Shown: piece by piece, positions 1-10,301 of the stretch | Layout of the letters: every line of letters starts with the position of its first letter | Position numbering within the stretch: position 1 is the first letter of the stretch | Origin: Helianthus annuus | Lineage: Eukaryota; Streptophyta; Magnoliopsida; Asterales; Asteraceae | DNA length: 64,000 nucleotides | Direction: 5' to 3' | Assembly (NCBI RefSeq): GCF_002127325.2 | Contig: NC_035436.2 | Span: forward strand, 123,488,271 to 123,552,270 | Made by a program: the position numbers and the translations under genes | Notes under the pieces: model-generated | Told to the model about the DNA's origin: nothing | Databases searched by the model: none | The model's input: only the letters and a program-made list of their open reading frames with translations

Positions 1-543
1 TAGACTATAACTTTCTAGGACCCTAACACAAGTTACCTTGTGTTTAGATTTTAAAACATGCACTTCACCTATCCTTAGGTGATAACCACAACGAGAATTT
101 CGATTCCGAATCCGCTTTAAAAATTAATCATCTGTTCTAGGATGATTGATTACTTGGTTTTGAACCCTCTGTTATAAGGTTTCGAATCCCTTTGGATTTC
201 AAAAATCCCGTCAAAGTTTTGGGTTAATAGTGTGAACACGTGCGAACTGGAAGAGTGAATGCCTGTACCCTGGGTTTTCTATCTAAGGCTAGAGTGTTCG
301 TACAAATCCACATAATCGGACCAGTCACTCTTACCTAGGAACTATTGGGGTGAGTGTTCACTTATAGGCGAGCATGTCTTCGCGATACACTAATTCTGAC
401 CCATTTACTTTGACTAGAAATTTCATGTCGCTTGTTTGCTTTGCGATGCATAACCGCCATCTTTGCTTTTGTTGATTTTGCTTCATCTCATTCTCTTCAT
501 CCAATCATCTCACTCGTTTCATTTCATGTTTTTATCTTCTAGA
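1..543 (+). other. TK1 untranslated leader upstream of gag
   Basis: Non-coding. It is colinear with the leader of TK2 (38063-38690, opposite strand) and of TRG (18700-19334). It ends in a pyrimidine-rich run and TTCTAG directly before A-ATG of gag, a possible 3' splice site. No other gene is seen. Confidence 0.75.
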
Positions 544-3500
544 ATGCCTCCTCGACGCAACAACCAGATAGCTACTGCCGAGCTGGCAGAAATTATTGCG
601 CAGCAGATGGCTGCTCAATTCCCAAATCTCTTTGCTCAATGGAACCAGGCCAACAACAACAACAATGGTACATGCAAATACAAGGATTTTAACTCGGCTA
701 AGCCACTCAAGTTTAGTGGTTCTAAGGGAGCAACTGGGCTTCTTCAGTGGTTCGAGAGCATCGAGAACACTTTCCGTCATGTGCAGTGTCCTGACAATCG
801 CAAGGTCGAGTTTTCTTCGAGTGTGTATCAGAAGAGGGCTCTTACGTGGTGGAACGGGGTTATGAGAGATCAAGGTGCAGAAGTTGCTCTAGCTCAGACA
901 TGGGCTGAACTGAGAGCTCTTATGATGAGGGAGTTTTGTCCTCGTCATGAACAACGAGCGTTGGAGAAAGAATTTGATGTTTTGAAGCAAGATAGTGGCG
1001 AGCACAGGGCTTATACTGATAGGTTTGAGGAGTTGAGTCTGCTTTGCCCGACTATGGTTACCCCACTCGATAAGGCTATCGAAAGGTACATCGACGGCCT
1101 GCCTGACTCGGTACAAGACATCCTTACTGGTAGCAAACCTACCACACTCCGTCAGGCGATCGAGTTATCAGCGACGTTGACTGAGTCGCAGATTCGAAAG
1201 AATAAATTACACAGGAAGGGTGACAAGGGCAAGAAGCAGTCGGCTGACAAGGGCAAGAAGCAGCGTAAGGCTTCCCAAAACTATGCTGTCACTGCCCAAG
1301 CTAACCATGTAGCTCCCAACCAGCCTCCAGCAAAGAAGCCCTATTCAGGAAGTGCACCTTTGTGCAATCAATGCAACAGTCACCATCAGCCGCAGCATCA
1401 GTGCCGTTTCTGTACTAACTGTGGGAAGTCAGGTCATCTTGCCGATGTTTGTCGGTTTGCTCAGAATCGCGCAGTTCAGAACCCTGCTCAACAAGTTGCT
1501 CAGCAACAGGGTCAGGCTGCACGACCAAACTACCCACCAGGTGCTTGTTATAACTGTGGGGATCTAACCCACTACAGAAATCGGTGTCCAAGGCTAGCCA
1601 ACCAGAACCAGAATGCAAACCAAAATCAGGCTCAGGCTCGAGGTCGAGTCTTCAACATGAATGCACAAGAAGCACAAGCAGACAACGAAGTGGTGAACGG
1701 TACGTTCTTTATTAATAATTAACCAGCATCTGTTCTTTTTGATTCGGGTGCTGACAAGAGTTTTGTGTCATTGTCTTTTGAGACAATGCTTCGCGTGTCT
1801 AGAACAAAACTAAGTAAACTTTTGACAGTAGAGGTTGCCAGTGGTGAACCCGTTGTTCTTAATTCTGTTCTACGCAACTGCCAGTTGAACCTTAACGACC
1901 ATATTTTTCCTATCGACCTCACGCCAATGCAACTTGGAAGCTTCGACGTTATTGTGGGCATGGATTGGTTATCTAAGCATCGCGTAGAGATAGTTTGTTC
2001 TGAGAAGATTGTTCGTGTGCCGCTGTCAACAGGCGAGATCCTACAGGTTCGTGGTGAGAAGCCTGCCGGTGGTCTCAGACTTATGTCTTGTTTTAAAGCA
2101 CGGAAGTATCTTCGGAAGAAATATGTGGCTTTCTTAGCACATGTTACAGCAGATAAAGGCAAGGGTAAGTCTATTTCAGATATTCCAGTCGTTCGGGATT
2201 ATTCTGAAGTTTTCCCTGAAGAGTTACCTGGTCTACCTCCAGCACGCCAAGTCGAGTTCCGTATTGATCTCGTACCTGGTGCAAATCCCATTGCCAGAGC
2301 TCCATACCGTCTTGCACCATCTGAGATGCAAGAATTATCTAAACAGCTTCAGGAGCTCTCCGACAAAGGTTTTATCCGTCCCAGCTTTTCACCTTGGGGT
2401 GCTCCCGTTCTTTTTGTAAAGAAGAAGGATGGATCTTTCAGGATGTGTATCGATTATCGTGAGCTTAACAAGCTCACCATCAAGAATCGATATCCCCTAC
2501 CTCGCATTGATGATCTCTTTGATCAATTGCAAGGCGCTTCTTATTTTTCAAAGATTGATCTGCGATCTGGATATCATCAACTCCGTGTGCATGAAGAAGG
2601 TATTCCTAAGACAGCGTTCCGTACTCGCTATGGACATTATGAGTTCACAGTCATGTCATTTGGTTTGACTAATGCTCCTACTGTTTTCATGGACTTGATG
2701 AATAGGGTCTGCAAGCCTTATTTGGATAAGTTCATCATCGTGTTCATTGATGACATCTTGATTTATTCTAAGACACAAGCTGATCATGAGCAACATCTAC
2801 GTCTTACTTTGGAACTCGTAAAGAAAGAGCAACTTTTTGCCAAATTCTCCAAGTGTGAATTTTGGCTTAAAGAAGTTCAATTTTTAGGACATATTGTCAA
2901 CGAACAAGGTATTCATGTAGATCCCTCCAAGATCAGTGCGATCAAGGATTGGGATACGCCTACTACCCCTACTGAAGTTCGTTCTTTTCTTGGTCTTGCG
3001 GGTTATTACCGCCGCTTCATAGAGAATTTCTCAAAGATTGCAGTTCCTCTAACTGCTCTAACTCAGAAGAACAAGCCCTTTGATTGGGGAGTCAAACAAG
3101 AAGAAGCGTTTCTGACTTTGAAACAAAAGCTTTGCGATGCGCTTGTCCGAACATTGCCCGAGGGCAATGATGATTTCGTCGTTTACTCCGACGCATCTAA
3201 ATTAGGTCTTGGCTGCGTCCTGATGCAAAGAAACAAAGTCATAGCATACGCATCAAGGTAGTTGAAGATTCATGAGAAGAACTACACCACTCATGATCTG
3301 GAGTTGGGTGCAGTTGTCTTCGCTCTCAAAATCTGGAGACATTATTTGTACGGTACAAAATGTGTGGTTTTCACGGACCACAAGAGTCTTCAGCATATCT
3401 TCAATCAGAAAGAACTCAACATGAGGCAAAGACGTTGGGTTGAACTTCTAAACGACTACGACTGCGAGATTCGCTACCATCCTGGTAAGGCGAATGTCGT

Positions 3501-5014
3501 AGCCGATGCATTGAGTCGCAAGGAACGTACTAAGCTTCATTGTGTTCGTGTCCAATCTGTTATTCAAACCGATATCCAAGCCTGTATATCTCAGGCTCAA
3601 CAATCTTGTGTTTCACAAGGTTTGATGGATAAGGAATTTCCTTATCACATAACTCCTGCTCTAGAGCTGAAGGACAATGGATCGTATTACTTCATGGACC
3701 GTTTGTGGGTCCCAAGCCAAGATAATCTTCGTACCTTGCTTATGGATGAAGCCCATAAGTCTCGTTATTCTATTCATCCTGGCTCAGATAAGATGTATAA
3801 GGATCTTCGTATTCAGTATTGGTGGCCTGGTATGAAGAAAGACATTGCCTTATATGTATCAAAATGCCTTACTTGTCTTAAGGTTAAGGCTGAACATCAG
3901 CGTCCTTCTGGTTTATTGGAGTAACCAGAGATCCCAGTTTGGAAATGGGAAAACATTACTATGGATCTCATTACAAAACTCCCGCGCACAAAGAAAGGTC
4001 ACGATGCCATCTGGGTAGTCGTTGATCGTCTTACAAAGTCAGCGCATTTCTTGCCAATCCGTGAGGATTTTTCGGCTGACAAACTTGCTCAAATCTACGT
4101 GGATGAAATTGTAGCTCGACATGGTATTCCTTTGAACATCATTTCGGACAGAGATGCACGTTTCACTTCTCATTTTTGGAGAACCATGCAATCTGCTATG
4201 GGGTCCCAACTTAATCTGAGCACAGCTTATCATCCGCAAACGGATGGTCAATCTGAAAGAACAATCCAGACACTGGAGGATATGCTTAGAGCTTGTGTGA
4301 TCGATTTTGGTGGTAGTTGGGATTCACATCTTCCGTTGATTGAATTCTCCTACAACAACAGTTATCACTCCAGCATCAACATGGCTCCTTTCGAGGCTCT
4401 CTATGGTCGAAAATGTCGTTCACCAGTCTGCTGGAATGAGATCGGCGAGGCTCAACTTACTGGACATGCCCTCATTTTAGAGACAACAGATAAGGTTAAG
4501 AAAGTTTGTGATAACCTTCAGACAGCTAGAAACCGTCAAAAGAGTTACGCGGACCTAAAACGCAAGCCCTTGGATTTTCAAGTCGGTGATCGTGTATTAC
4601 TTAAGTTCTCACCTTGGAAAGGTGTGATTAGATTTGGAAAGAAAGGAAAACTTGCACCTAGATACGTTGGACCATTCAAGATCGTCGAAAGAATCGGTAA
4701 GGTAGCCTACAGACTTGAGTTACCTCCTGAACTTGGAAATGTTCATCCAACCTTCCACGTGTCCAATCTCAAGAGGTGTTTAGCTGATGAAAACCTCCAC
4801 ATACCGCTTGACGAAATTCGTGTTGATAAAACACTGAAATTTGTTGAGAACCGGTAGAAATCATGGAACGTAAGTCAAGTGGCTTAAACGCAAGCGCATT
4901 CCTTTGGTCAAGGTTCGCTGGGAATCTAAACGTGGACCCGAGTTTACTTGGGAACGTGAAGATCAAATGAAGGCGAAATATCCGCATCTTTTTCCACGAG
5001 TTTCCTCTAAATAA
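544..5014 (+). pseudogene. gag-pol: TK1 gag-pol, inactivated by nonsense mutations and frameshifts
   Basis: Single-frame polyprotein in the order gag, two CCHC zinc knuckles, protease (DSGAD), RT (FIDD), RNase H, zinc-binding and DDE integrase, chromodomain-like tail. The start is taken at MPPRR by comparison with TK2 and TRG, not at an upstream in-frame Met at 463. Against TK2 the frame is broken by TAA at 1720-1722, TAG at 3259-3261 and TAA at 3922-3924, each explained by C to T in a CAA or CAG codon, and by two single-base deletions near 4850 and 4870. The lysine-rich linker before the first zinc knuckle is also shorter by about 18 codons. TK1 cannot make a full polyprotein; the gag part up to 1722 remains open (about 392 residues). 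Confidence 0.92.
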
Positions 5015-5035
5015 ATTTCGCGACGAAATTTCCAC

Positions 5036-5048
5036 AAGTAGGGGAGAC
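5036..5048 (+). other. TK1 polypurine tract
   Basis: The run AAGTAGGGGAGAC abuts the 3' LTR that starts with TGTAACA. The same tract precedes the 3' LTR of TK2 and TRG. It primes plus-strand DNA synthesis in this class of element. Confidence 0.85.
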
Positions 5049-6124
5049 TGTAACATTTGTGCTTGTAATCATTATGAACAGTTCTATTATCAATAAAACA
5101 ATGTTATTTGATCCCAATGTTTGTTTGGTTGTGTTTTACATTTTTCATGTTTTGACTTTTGTTCAGTTTCAAACTCTACATCGCTTTCTAGAGAATTATA
5201 CGCAAACTGGTGCGTAAACGTACTCAGTTTAACGCGACAAATACTCCGGAACATCAACATATACTCAACATATCTTAAATAACCTTTACATAACTTAGAA
5301 ATAAGTTTTGAAGGCTTAGGTATGGCAAAAACAAGTTAATTCGCTTACAGGGACTAAACTTGACAAACTGCGAAAGTATGCCAATTTGAACTGTAACGAA
5401 CATTCCAGAACATGTCCATAAGTTAAACATACCATAAATATCCTTTACATAGCTTAGAAATAGGCTTTGAGGGGTTTGGTATGCTAAAACAAACTTTTGG
5501 GTCATTCAGGGACTAAAAGTGTCAAAAAGTGCACAAGTTTGCACTTTCGCGCATAACTTACGTTCTGAATACATCCGGACATCCAAAAATTTATGTAAGC
5601 ATCCTTATATTATGCCTTAGTGTATGGCATGAGAAAAATCCATTCGTCGCGTCATTTGGATCATTTTTCGCACTTATGCGCATTCCGTCGTATTTAACCG
5701 AACATCGCGATCGTACGGCCAAACGAACCAACATCCGGAACATTTTTGAGCATGTTTCATGTCCACAATGTTTAGGCATCATTTTAGGGCCTTAAAGTTG
5801 GCTTTACAGGCCTTAGAAGTGTCGGAAATGGCTTAAATACGCAACAGGGACCAAAACTGCCATTTTTGAAAGTATATGCAGATCAGACAGGCCCAGGCGG
5901 CCTGCCTGAGTTTCTGCATATCCTGATGCGGGCTGCATGGCACTTCCAGTAACCAAATTTTTGTTTTTTCTTGCAATTTGGCCTTTCAAACAAACCAAGG
6001 GGCAATGCCCTTTCACCCAATCAAGAGCCAAGGGCCATTTTCAGTAACCACAACATTTTGACAAGTGGACGCTTAGGATCGTGCCATGAAAATCAAGAAA
6101 CGATCCTAACGGCTCTACTTTTCC

Positions 6125-6142
6125 TATAAATACCCCCCCCCC
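6125..6142 (+). promoter_or_regulatory. TATA box followed directly by C10 in TK1 LTR
   Basis: TATAAATA at 6125-6132 is followed without a gap by ten C. The same TATA plus C9-C10 arrangement is in both LTRs of TK2 and of TRG, which makes it the likely core promoter of the family. Confidence 0.75.
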
Positions 6143-6242
6143 TGTTGCTAAAAACTCACACAATCTGATCAAAATGCTCTAAGTTGATGCCATTGCTTCA
6201 TACCTGAGCTCTTTGATCTAGATTAGCATTCGGGGACCCTCC

Positions 6243-6248
6243 GTAAGT
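6243..6248 (+). promoter_or_regulatory. Candidate splice donor GTAAGT in the transcribed LTR leader
   Basis: GTAAGT lies about 115 nt past the TATA box and is unchanged in TK2 and TRG. It could pair with the TTCTAG acceptor beside the gag start codon. Inferred from motif and conservation only. Confidence 0.4.
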
Positions 6249-6282
6249 CTTCTTTCGCTCTTTTATTCGCTTTTCGAGTCCG

Positions 6283-6306
6283 AAAGTCAAAGTTTTGTTT
6301 GACTTT
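6283..6306 (+). other. Leader hairpin (9-bp stem) in TK1 LTR
   Basis: AAAGTCAAA and TTTGACTTT form a perfect stem. In TK2 (32247-32269) the innermost pair is C-G instead of A-T, and TRG (14468-14490) also keeps the stem, so base pairing is retained while sequence changed. Confidence 0.6.
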
Positions 6307-6526
6307 CCGTGTGACCAGCCTATGGTCGACACAAAGTTCATAACATGAGCGTGATCACGATGGTTATAGTCCGTAGTGACTATACCTACTGATTACCACG
6401 TTATCTAGGCTCAGTGACGAGTCGTAGTTTCGGCCAAAATGTGCATTCTTGCATATTTTGTAACCAAACTACTCGTGAGCATCATAGCCGTTTGTTTTGA
6501 TGCCAAACCTGTTTTCTAAACTTAGT

Positions 6527-6548
6527 TAAGCATGTTCTAACATGCTTA
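6527..6548 (+). other. Perfect 10-bp inverted repeat in TK1 LTR leader
   Basis: TAAGCATGTT, two bases, AACATGCTTA. It is conserved in TK2 (31995-32016) and TRG (14215-14236). Two more perfect stems follow at 6590-6612 (TAAGCGAT / ATCGCTTA) and 6632-6659 (TTTGGTCG / CGACCAAA). Confidence 0.65.
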
Positions 6549-7005
6549 GCTCGTCACTTTTAGTTTAGTGCTTATATAGGGTCGTAAGGTAAGCGATCTA
6601 AACCATCGCTTATACTTTCGAACCCGACCCATTTGGTCGATCATTAGGATCCGACCAAACACATTAGGTGACCATAGCTATAATCTTCTGAGGTTATCCC
6701 TTGTGGTCGCGATGTTAGGCGTTCCGAACGCGTTCTACGCGAACGACGCGTTAGAGTAGCATAAGCTACCTAAACGGGTTGTAATGGGTCGCAAGCACTT
6801 AGGTTAGGTTTCATTTTAGTATGTAGGCTTTGTTAAACCATATTATACGAGTCTCCATACTCGTTTGGTTTACGAACCCGCATACTATCCGATCCTTCCG
6901 AATTTGGTCTGGTATATTAACATAGCTACCTATTAGGTGCCGTTTGATATTCCATGATCTTTAGCATTATCTGGTTATTATACAAGGAATTCAAAGCAAT
7001 CTCAG

Positions 7006-7011
7006 GTGAGT
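7006..7011 (+). promoter_or_regulatory. Second candidate splice donor, CAG|GTGAGT, in TK1 LTR
   Basis: The match to the plant 5' splice-site consensus is complete and the motif recurs in the TRG LTR, in an equivalent place in TK2, and in the unrelated-looking LTR at the right edge (63478-63483, reverse strand). Use as a splice site is inferred. Confidence 0.35.
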
Positions 7012-7227
7012 ACATAGAACCCCATCTTTTACCTGTTTTCGAGGAGTCAATGTGAGTACATTGAACCCCTCTTTTACTGTTTTCTAAACTGTTTTGGGGT
7101 GAAACACATGTGCCTATCTGTTACATTCATGCTTTCCATGTTTTCACATCATATGCCTGCTATGTTGTTAGTACATTATAGTACACGATTTCATTACATT
7201 TCATGCTATGTATGCCCATTGTGTGCG

Positions 7228-7490
7228 TACTTAGTACATTGAATTACATTACATTCCTGTTGCATATGTTTACTCAGCATACGGACACATTGATTTACAT
7301 TACATTCCTATTGCATATGTTTACTCAGCATATGGACACATTGATTTACATGAACATTTCTGTTGCATATGTTTACTCAGCATATGGACACATTGATGTA
7401 CATGAACATTTCTGCTGCATATGTTTACTCAGCATATGGGCACATTGATTTACATGAACATTTCTGCTTCGTATGTTTACTTAGTTTACT
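7228..7490 (+). repeat. 52-bp tandem repeat in TK1 LTR
   Basis: About 4.5 units of 51-52 bp, each with GCATATG, TTTACTCAGC and ACATTGA. Related repeats sit in the TK2 LTR near 31200-31340. Its apparent open frames encode the repeat and are not genes. Confidence 0.85.
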
Positions 7491-7604
7491 TAGTAGAATT
7501 GTTTACATCACATGCCTTCATTTTGTTATGACATTTGGTTTGTTTAACATGGGACAATGCATTCATTAACATTGATCACGCCGTTCGTTAGTAGGTAGTG
7601 GTAC

Positions 7605-7609
7605 CATAG
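7605..7609. repeat. Target-site duplication CATAG, left copy (TAT1)
   Basis: Identical to 28384-28388; removing TAT1 and one copy rejoins the TK1 LTR seamlessly. Confidence 0.9.
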
Positions 7610-8128
7610 TGTTTTGGTCAAAAATCACTTAAAGATAATGCAACCAAACTTTATGTAAACGGGGAATGATGCTTGGTATGAGGAACAAAGTGAAGGATCA
7701 CTCAAATGTAAAATGCACAAGTGACACAAGGATTTATACGAGGAAAAAGCCCTTGATCAATGATCTCCAACATAAAAAACCTCGGGTGATGGAAACTACC
7801 GATCACCAAACTTCAATATAACAAATAATGGTTACAACTTCGGATGGTAACGAGCTAGGTACAAGGATCACTATAGTATCGTATGCTAAGGTGTGTGAGA
7901 AATGTGTTGTGTTTTCTGAATGTTGAAGAGTGCTACTTATACAAGTGTGTGTGGTCGTATTTTAGGTAAATAACCTAACTATTAGCTCGTTACCCCTTCA
8001 AGAATAGAAATAAATTTAGCCTAAATTATCGCCCTTAAATTGTGCTGAGTTTCCATATTGTCCACAACGTCCATCTTTGATTATGCATATGCCAAAGTAG
8101 CGTGACAGGTTCCTTGTTTACGTTCTTA
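7610..8128 (-). repeat. TAT1 3' LTR, truncated
   Basis: Matches 27670 onward of the other LTR up to TTCTTAAGA. About 190 bp of U3 plus the polypurine tract are missing, and the LTR runs straight into the promoter region of the accessory gene. The outer terminus is intact. Confidence 0.88.
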
Positions 8129-8401
8129 AGAGCCGTTATAATGGAACTATCCGTTGTTATCTCTAACAGACTTAACGGATATATAGCTGTTATAATGGAA
8201 CTATCCGTTGTGATCTGACGTCACAGAAGTGACAGCCCTGCACAAATCATCATTATAAATAGAAATAGGGATAGGATCGAATGCATTTAAATTCAAAGCG
8301 ACTTCCTTTATAACCGTATTCGGAAGATCAACCAGGTATTCTCCTTCTCATCTTCTTCTCTTTTGCTCTGTTTTTCTTCTTCTTTCCATTCTTCTGTAAA
8401 G
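8129..8401 (+). promoter_or_regulatory. Promoter-like block of the TAT1 antisense gene
   Basis: Contains a partly duplicated segment with CCGTT/AACGG words, the palindrome TGACGTCA at 8216-8223 (bZIP-type) and TATAAAT at 8254-8260, then a leader of about 140 nt before the ATG. The same order is found upstream of the gene in TAT4 (47871-47878, 47909-47915) and, on the minus strand, in TAT5 (58034-58041, 57999-58005). Confidence 0.6.
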
Positions 8402-9989
8402 ATGTTGCTCCGGAACTCCCCGCATAAGGATCCTAAGAAGAACAGCCCCTTGAAGGGTCAAGGGATCATCAAAGATTCTCCCACCGAGAGGTGCTGTTTT
8501 ACCGATCCTCAGATCGACAGAATCCGTCAATGCTTTCCGGCGAACACTCTCTTCAAGTCTTTTACCCCCACTGCTTTGAGTGATTTTATTTCTGATACTT
8601 GGGTAGCTTTCCCGGTTACTCCGTTCTTGATAGGATATTCGTATCCTTTCCCACAGTTCACTCAATCCTTTTTCTCTCTTACCAGCATCTGCTATATCCA
8701 GGCTATGCCCATGATCTGGAGGGTGTTATACACCCTTGAGAGGATCATTGAACAAGAGGGGATTGACCTTGGTATGGCGGAGTTGGGTGAGATGTATGAT
8801 CTTACAACTTTTGGATCCCACCGATATTTGTTCAAGCGAAAAGCTGGAGAGGATCACCCTGTTTTCAAAGTGACCAAAAACGACACGAACTGGAAGCGAC
8901 GATTCTTTTTTGTTAGGAGAGATTCCATCCCTAATGGGAAGGATTTGCCCAAGGAGTGGGCTACCCATGGTAGGATAGAGGATCCTGGAAGGATCACCAT
9001 AGAACTTGTTCCTTAAGATAAGGATCACTAACACTTTCTTGTTTATTGTGCAACTATATCCGTTGCTCATCTTAGGTTGACTCCTGCTGCAAAAGAGAGA
9101 CTCTTGGCCTTTAGGAAGCTTGATCCGGAGACAAGAACTTTTCAGGTTGCCATCCAGGATTCTCAAGAAGTATCCTCTGCCTCTGTCACAATGTCAAGTA
9201 AGTATCCTCATTTGAAAAGTAATTATATGTAGGATTTTCAAGTTTAATTAGAATACTTATCTTATTTTGGTTGTGTAGGTGCTGGAAAATTTTCTAAGTC
9301 TGCCTCAAAGTTTGGCATCGATGATCTGACCAACGTGAAATCCTCAAGGAAGAAGAATCTTGCTAGCCCAAGCGCTTCAGCCCCTAAAGCACCTATTAGG
9401 GGTAAAGGAAAGAAGAGAAAGGCCTCTGAGGATTTACAAGGTCTGCCCCTGCTCCGCCAACAGTTTCTGGACTACTTCAACGAGGTAAGGATCACTGCCC
9501 CTGTTTGTTATCCTGACAGTTTTGAGGATCACTTGTTTCTGACGTTATGCCTTGTTTTCCTTGCAGAAATTTGCTGAAATAGAGACTTATGTTGGCCACG
9601 TTGAGGATCAAGACCGCCAAATCGCTGACCTCCAACAAATGGGTGTGCTGAAGGATCTCAAGATTGCAGATCTTGAGAAGGAGCTCCGGGCTACCAAGGA
9701 TGATGCTGCCAAAATGCTGATCAACTTTGATTATGAGAAGCATGATATCACCAAGGATGCCAAGGTCTCTGCTGCGATAGCCATGTATAAGATCCAGCTG
9801 CAGATGGTTGCGGAAGCTCAGGATCCTGCCTTCGACAAAAGCACATGGGACGTGGAGGGCTGGAAGGCGAGGCTGGCAGAGTTGGAGGATGATGAGGAGG
9901 CTGAGGAGATCCCGATGCTTGAAGGTGCTGGCAAGGATCATGCTGGGGAGGCAAGTGGAGCCGGTGGTGATGGTGCAGCGAAGGATTGA
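8402..9989 (+). CDS. Tat antisense accessory gene, four exons, TAT1 copy with a broken splice acceptor
   Basis: Exons by comparison of three copies: 8402-8969, 9054-9197, 9279-9484, 9567-9989; together 1,341 nt, 446 residues. Introns 2 and 3 are GT-AG (GTAAGT...GTGTAG; GTAAGG...TTGCAG). Intron 1 starts GTAGGA and should end TGTGCAG, but here the acceptor reads TGTGCAA, so this copy may not splice correctly; reading through instead stops at 9016. Exon 1 encodes a conserved domain (IQAMPMIWRVL, then KND..WKRRFF.VRRDSIP); exon 3 is lysine/serine-rich with a GKGKKRK basic patch, possibly nuclear; exon 4 is a heptad-like coiled coil ending in an acidic tail. The domain resembles proteins labelled gypsy-type transposon / Transposase_28 in plant databases, judged from memory. 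The molecular role is unknown. It lies antisense to gag-pol. Confidence 0.72.
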
Positions 9990-10247
9990 GCTGCAGGATT
10001 GGGCAATGATGGAAACTTCGAGACTTAGCCGGAGCCCAATTTTTTTTTGTGGTTGTTGATGTTTTTTAGAAACAATTATGGTCTGTAACTTTGAACAATA
10101 GTTTTAGGATTAAGTATCCAGGATCCTTCAGACAATAGGTAGGATTGCAAATGGTGGAGGGATCCTCTGTTTGGGGGATGAAGCCATTGTGATCCTGCCG
10201 CCTTTTATTTACCTGCATGCTATGACCGCACAAACAATGGACACCCT

Positions 10248-10301
10248 TTGCCAACCCATGTGGACGGGCCACGTTTTGCTGGTAGAAACGTGGGTTGGCA
10301 A
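10248..10301 (+). other. Conserved hairpin downstream of the TAT1 antisense gene
   Basis: TTGCCAACCCA and TGGGTTGGCAA form a perfect 11-bp stem about 260 nt past the stop codon. Inside it CCACGTTT / AAACGTGG can form a competing stem. Both are kept in TAT4 (60469-60522) and TAT5 (55912-55965), the inner one there with a G-U pair. Confidence 0.65.

Larger units (their letters stand above)
5049..7609 (+). repeat. TK1 3' LTR, left part
   Basis: Starts TGTAACATTTGTGC just after the polypurine tract and aligns with the reverse complement of the TK2 LTRs. It stops at CATAG (7605-7609), the target duplication of TAT1; the remainder is at 28389-29513. The two parts add up to about 3.7 kb. It holds TATAAATA, a C10 run, several perfect hairpins, two donor-like sites and a 52-bp tandem repeat. 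Short open frames in it are not genes. Confidence 0.93.

Noticed and set aside
463..543. Hydrophobic N-terminal extension (signal-peptide-like) upstream of gag
   Set aside because: Conserved only in TK1 and TK2, next to a likely 3' splice site; gag is cytoplasmic and TRG starts at MPPRR. Treated as leader.
7203..7569. Small ORFs encoding repeated Met/Tyr/His-rich peptides, also at 13215-13624, 20208-20617 and 31122-31403
   Set aside because: They are translations of LTR tandem repeats; frame and sequence are not conserved as protein.
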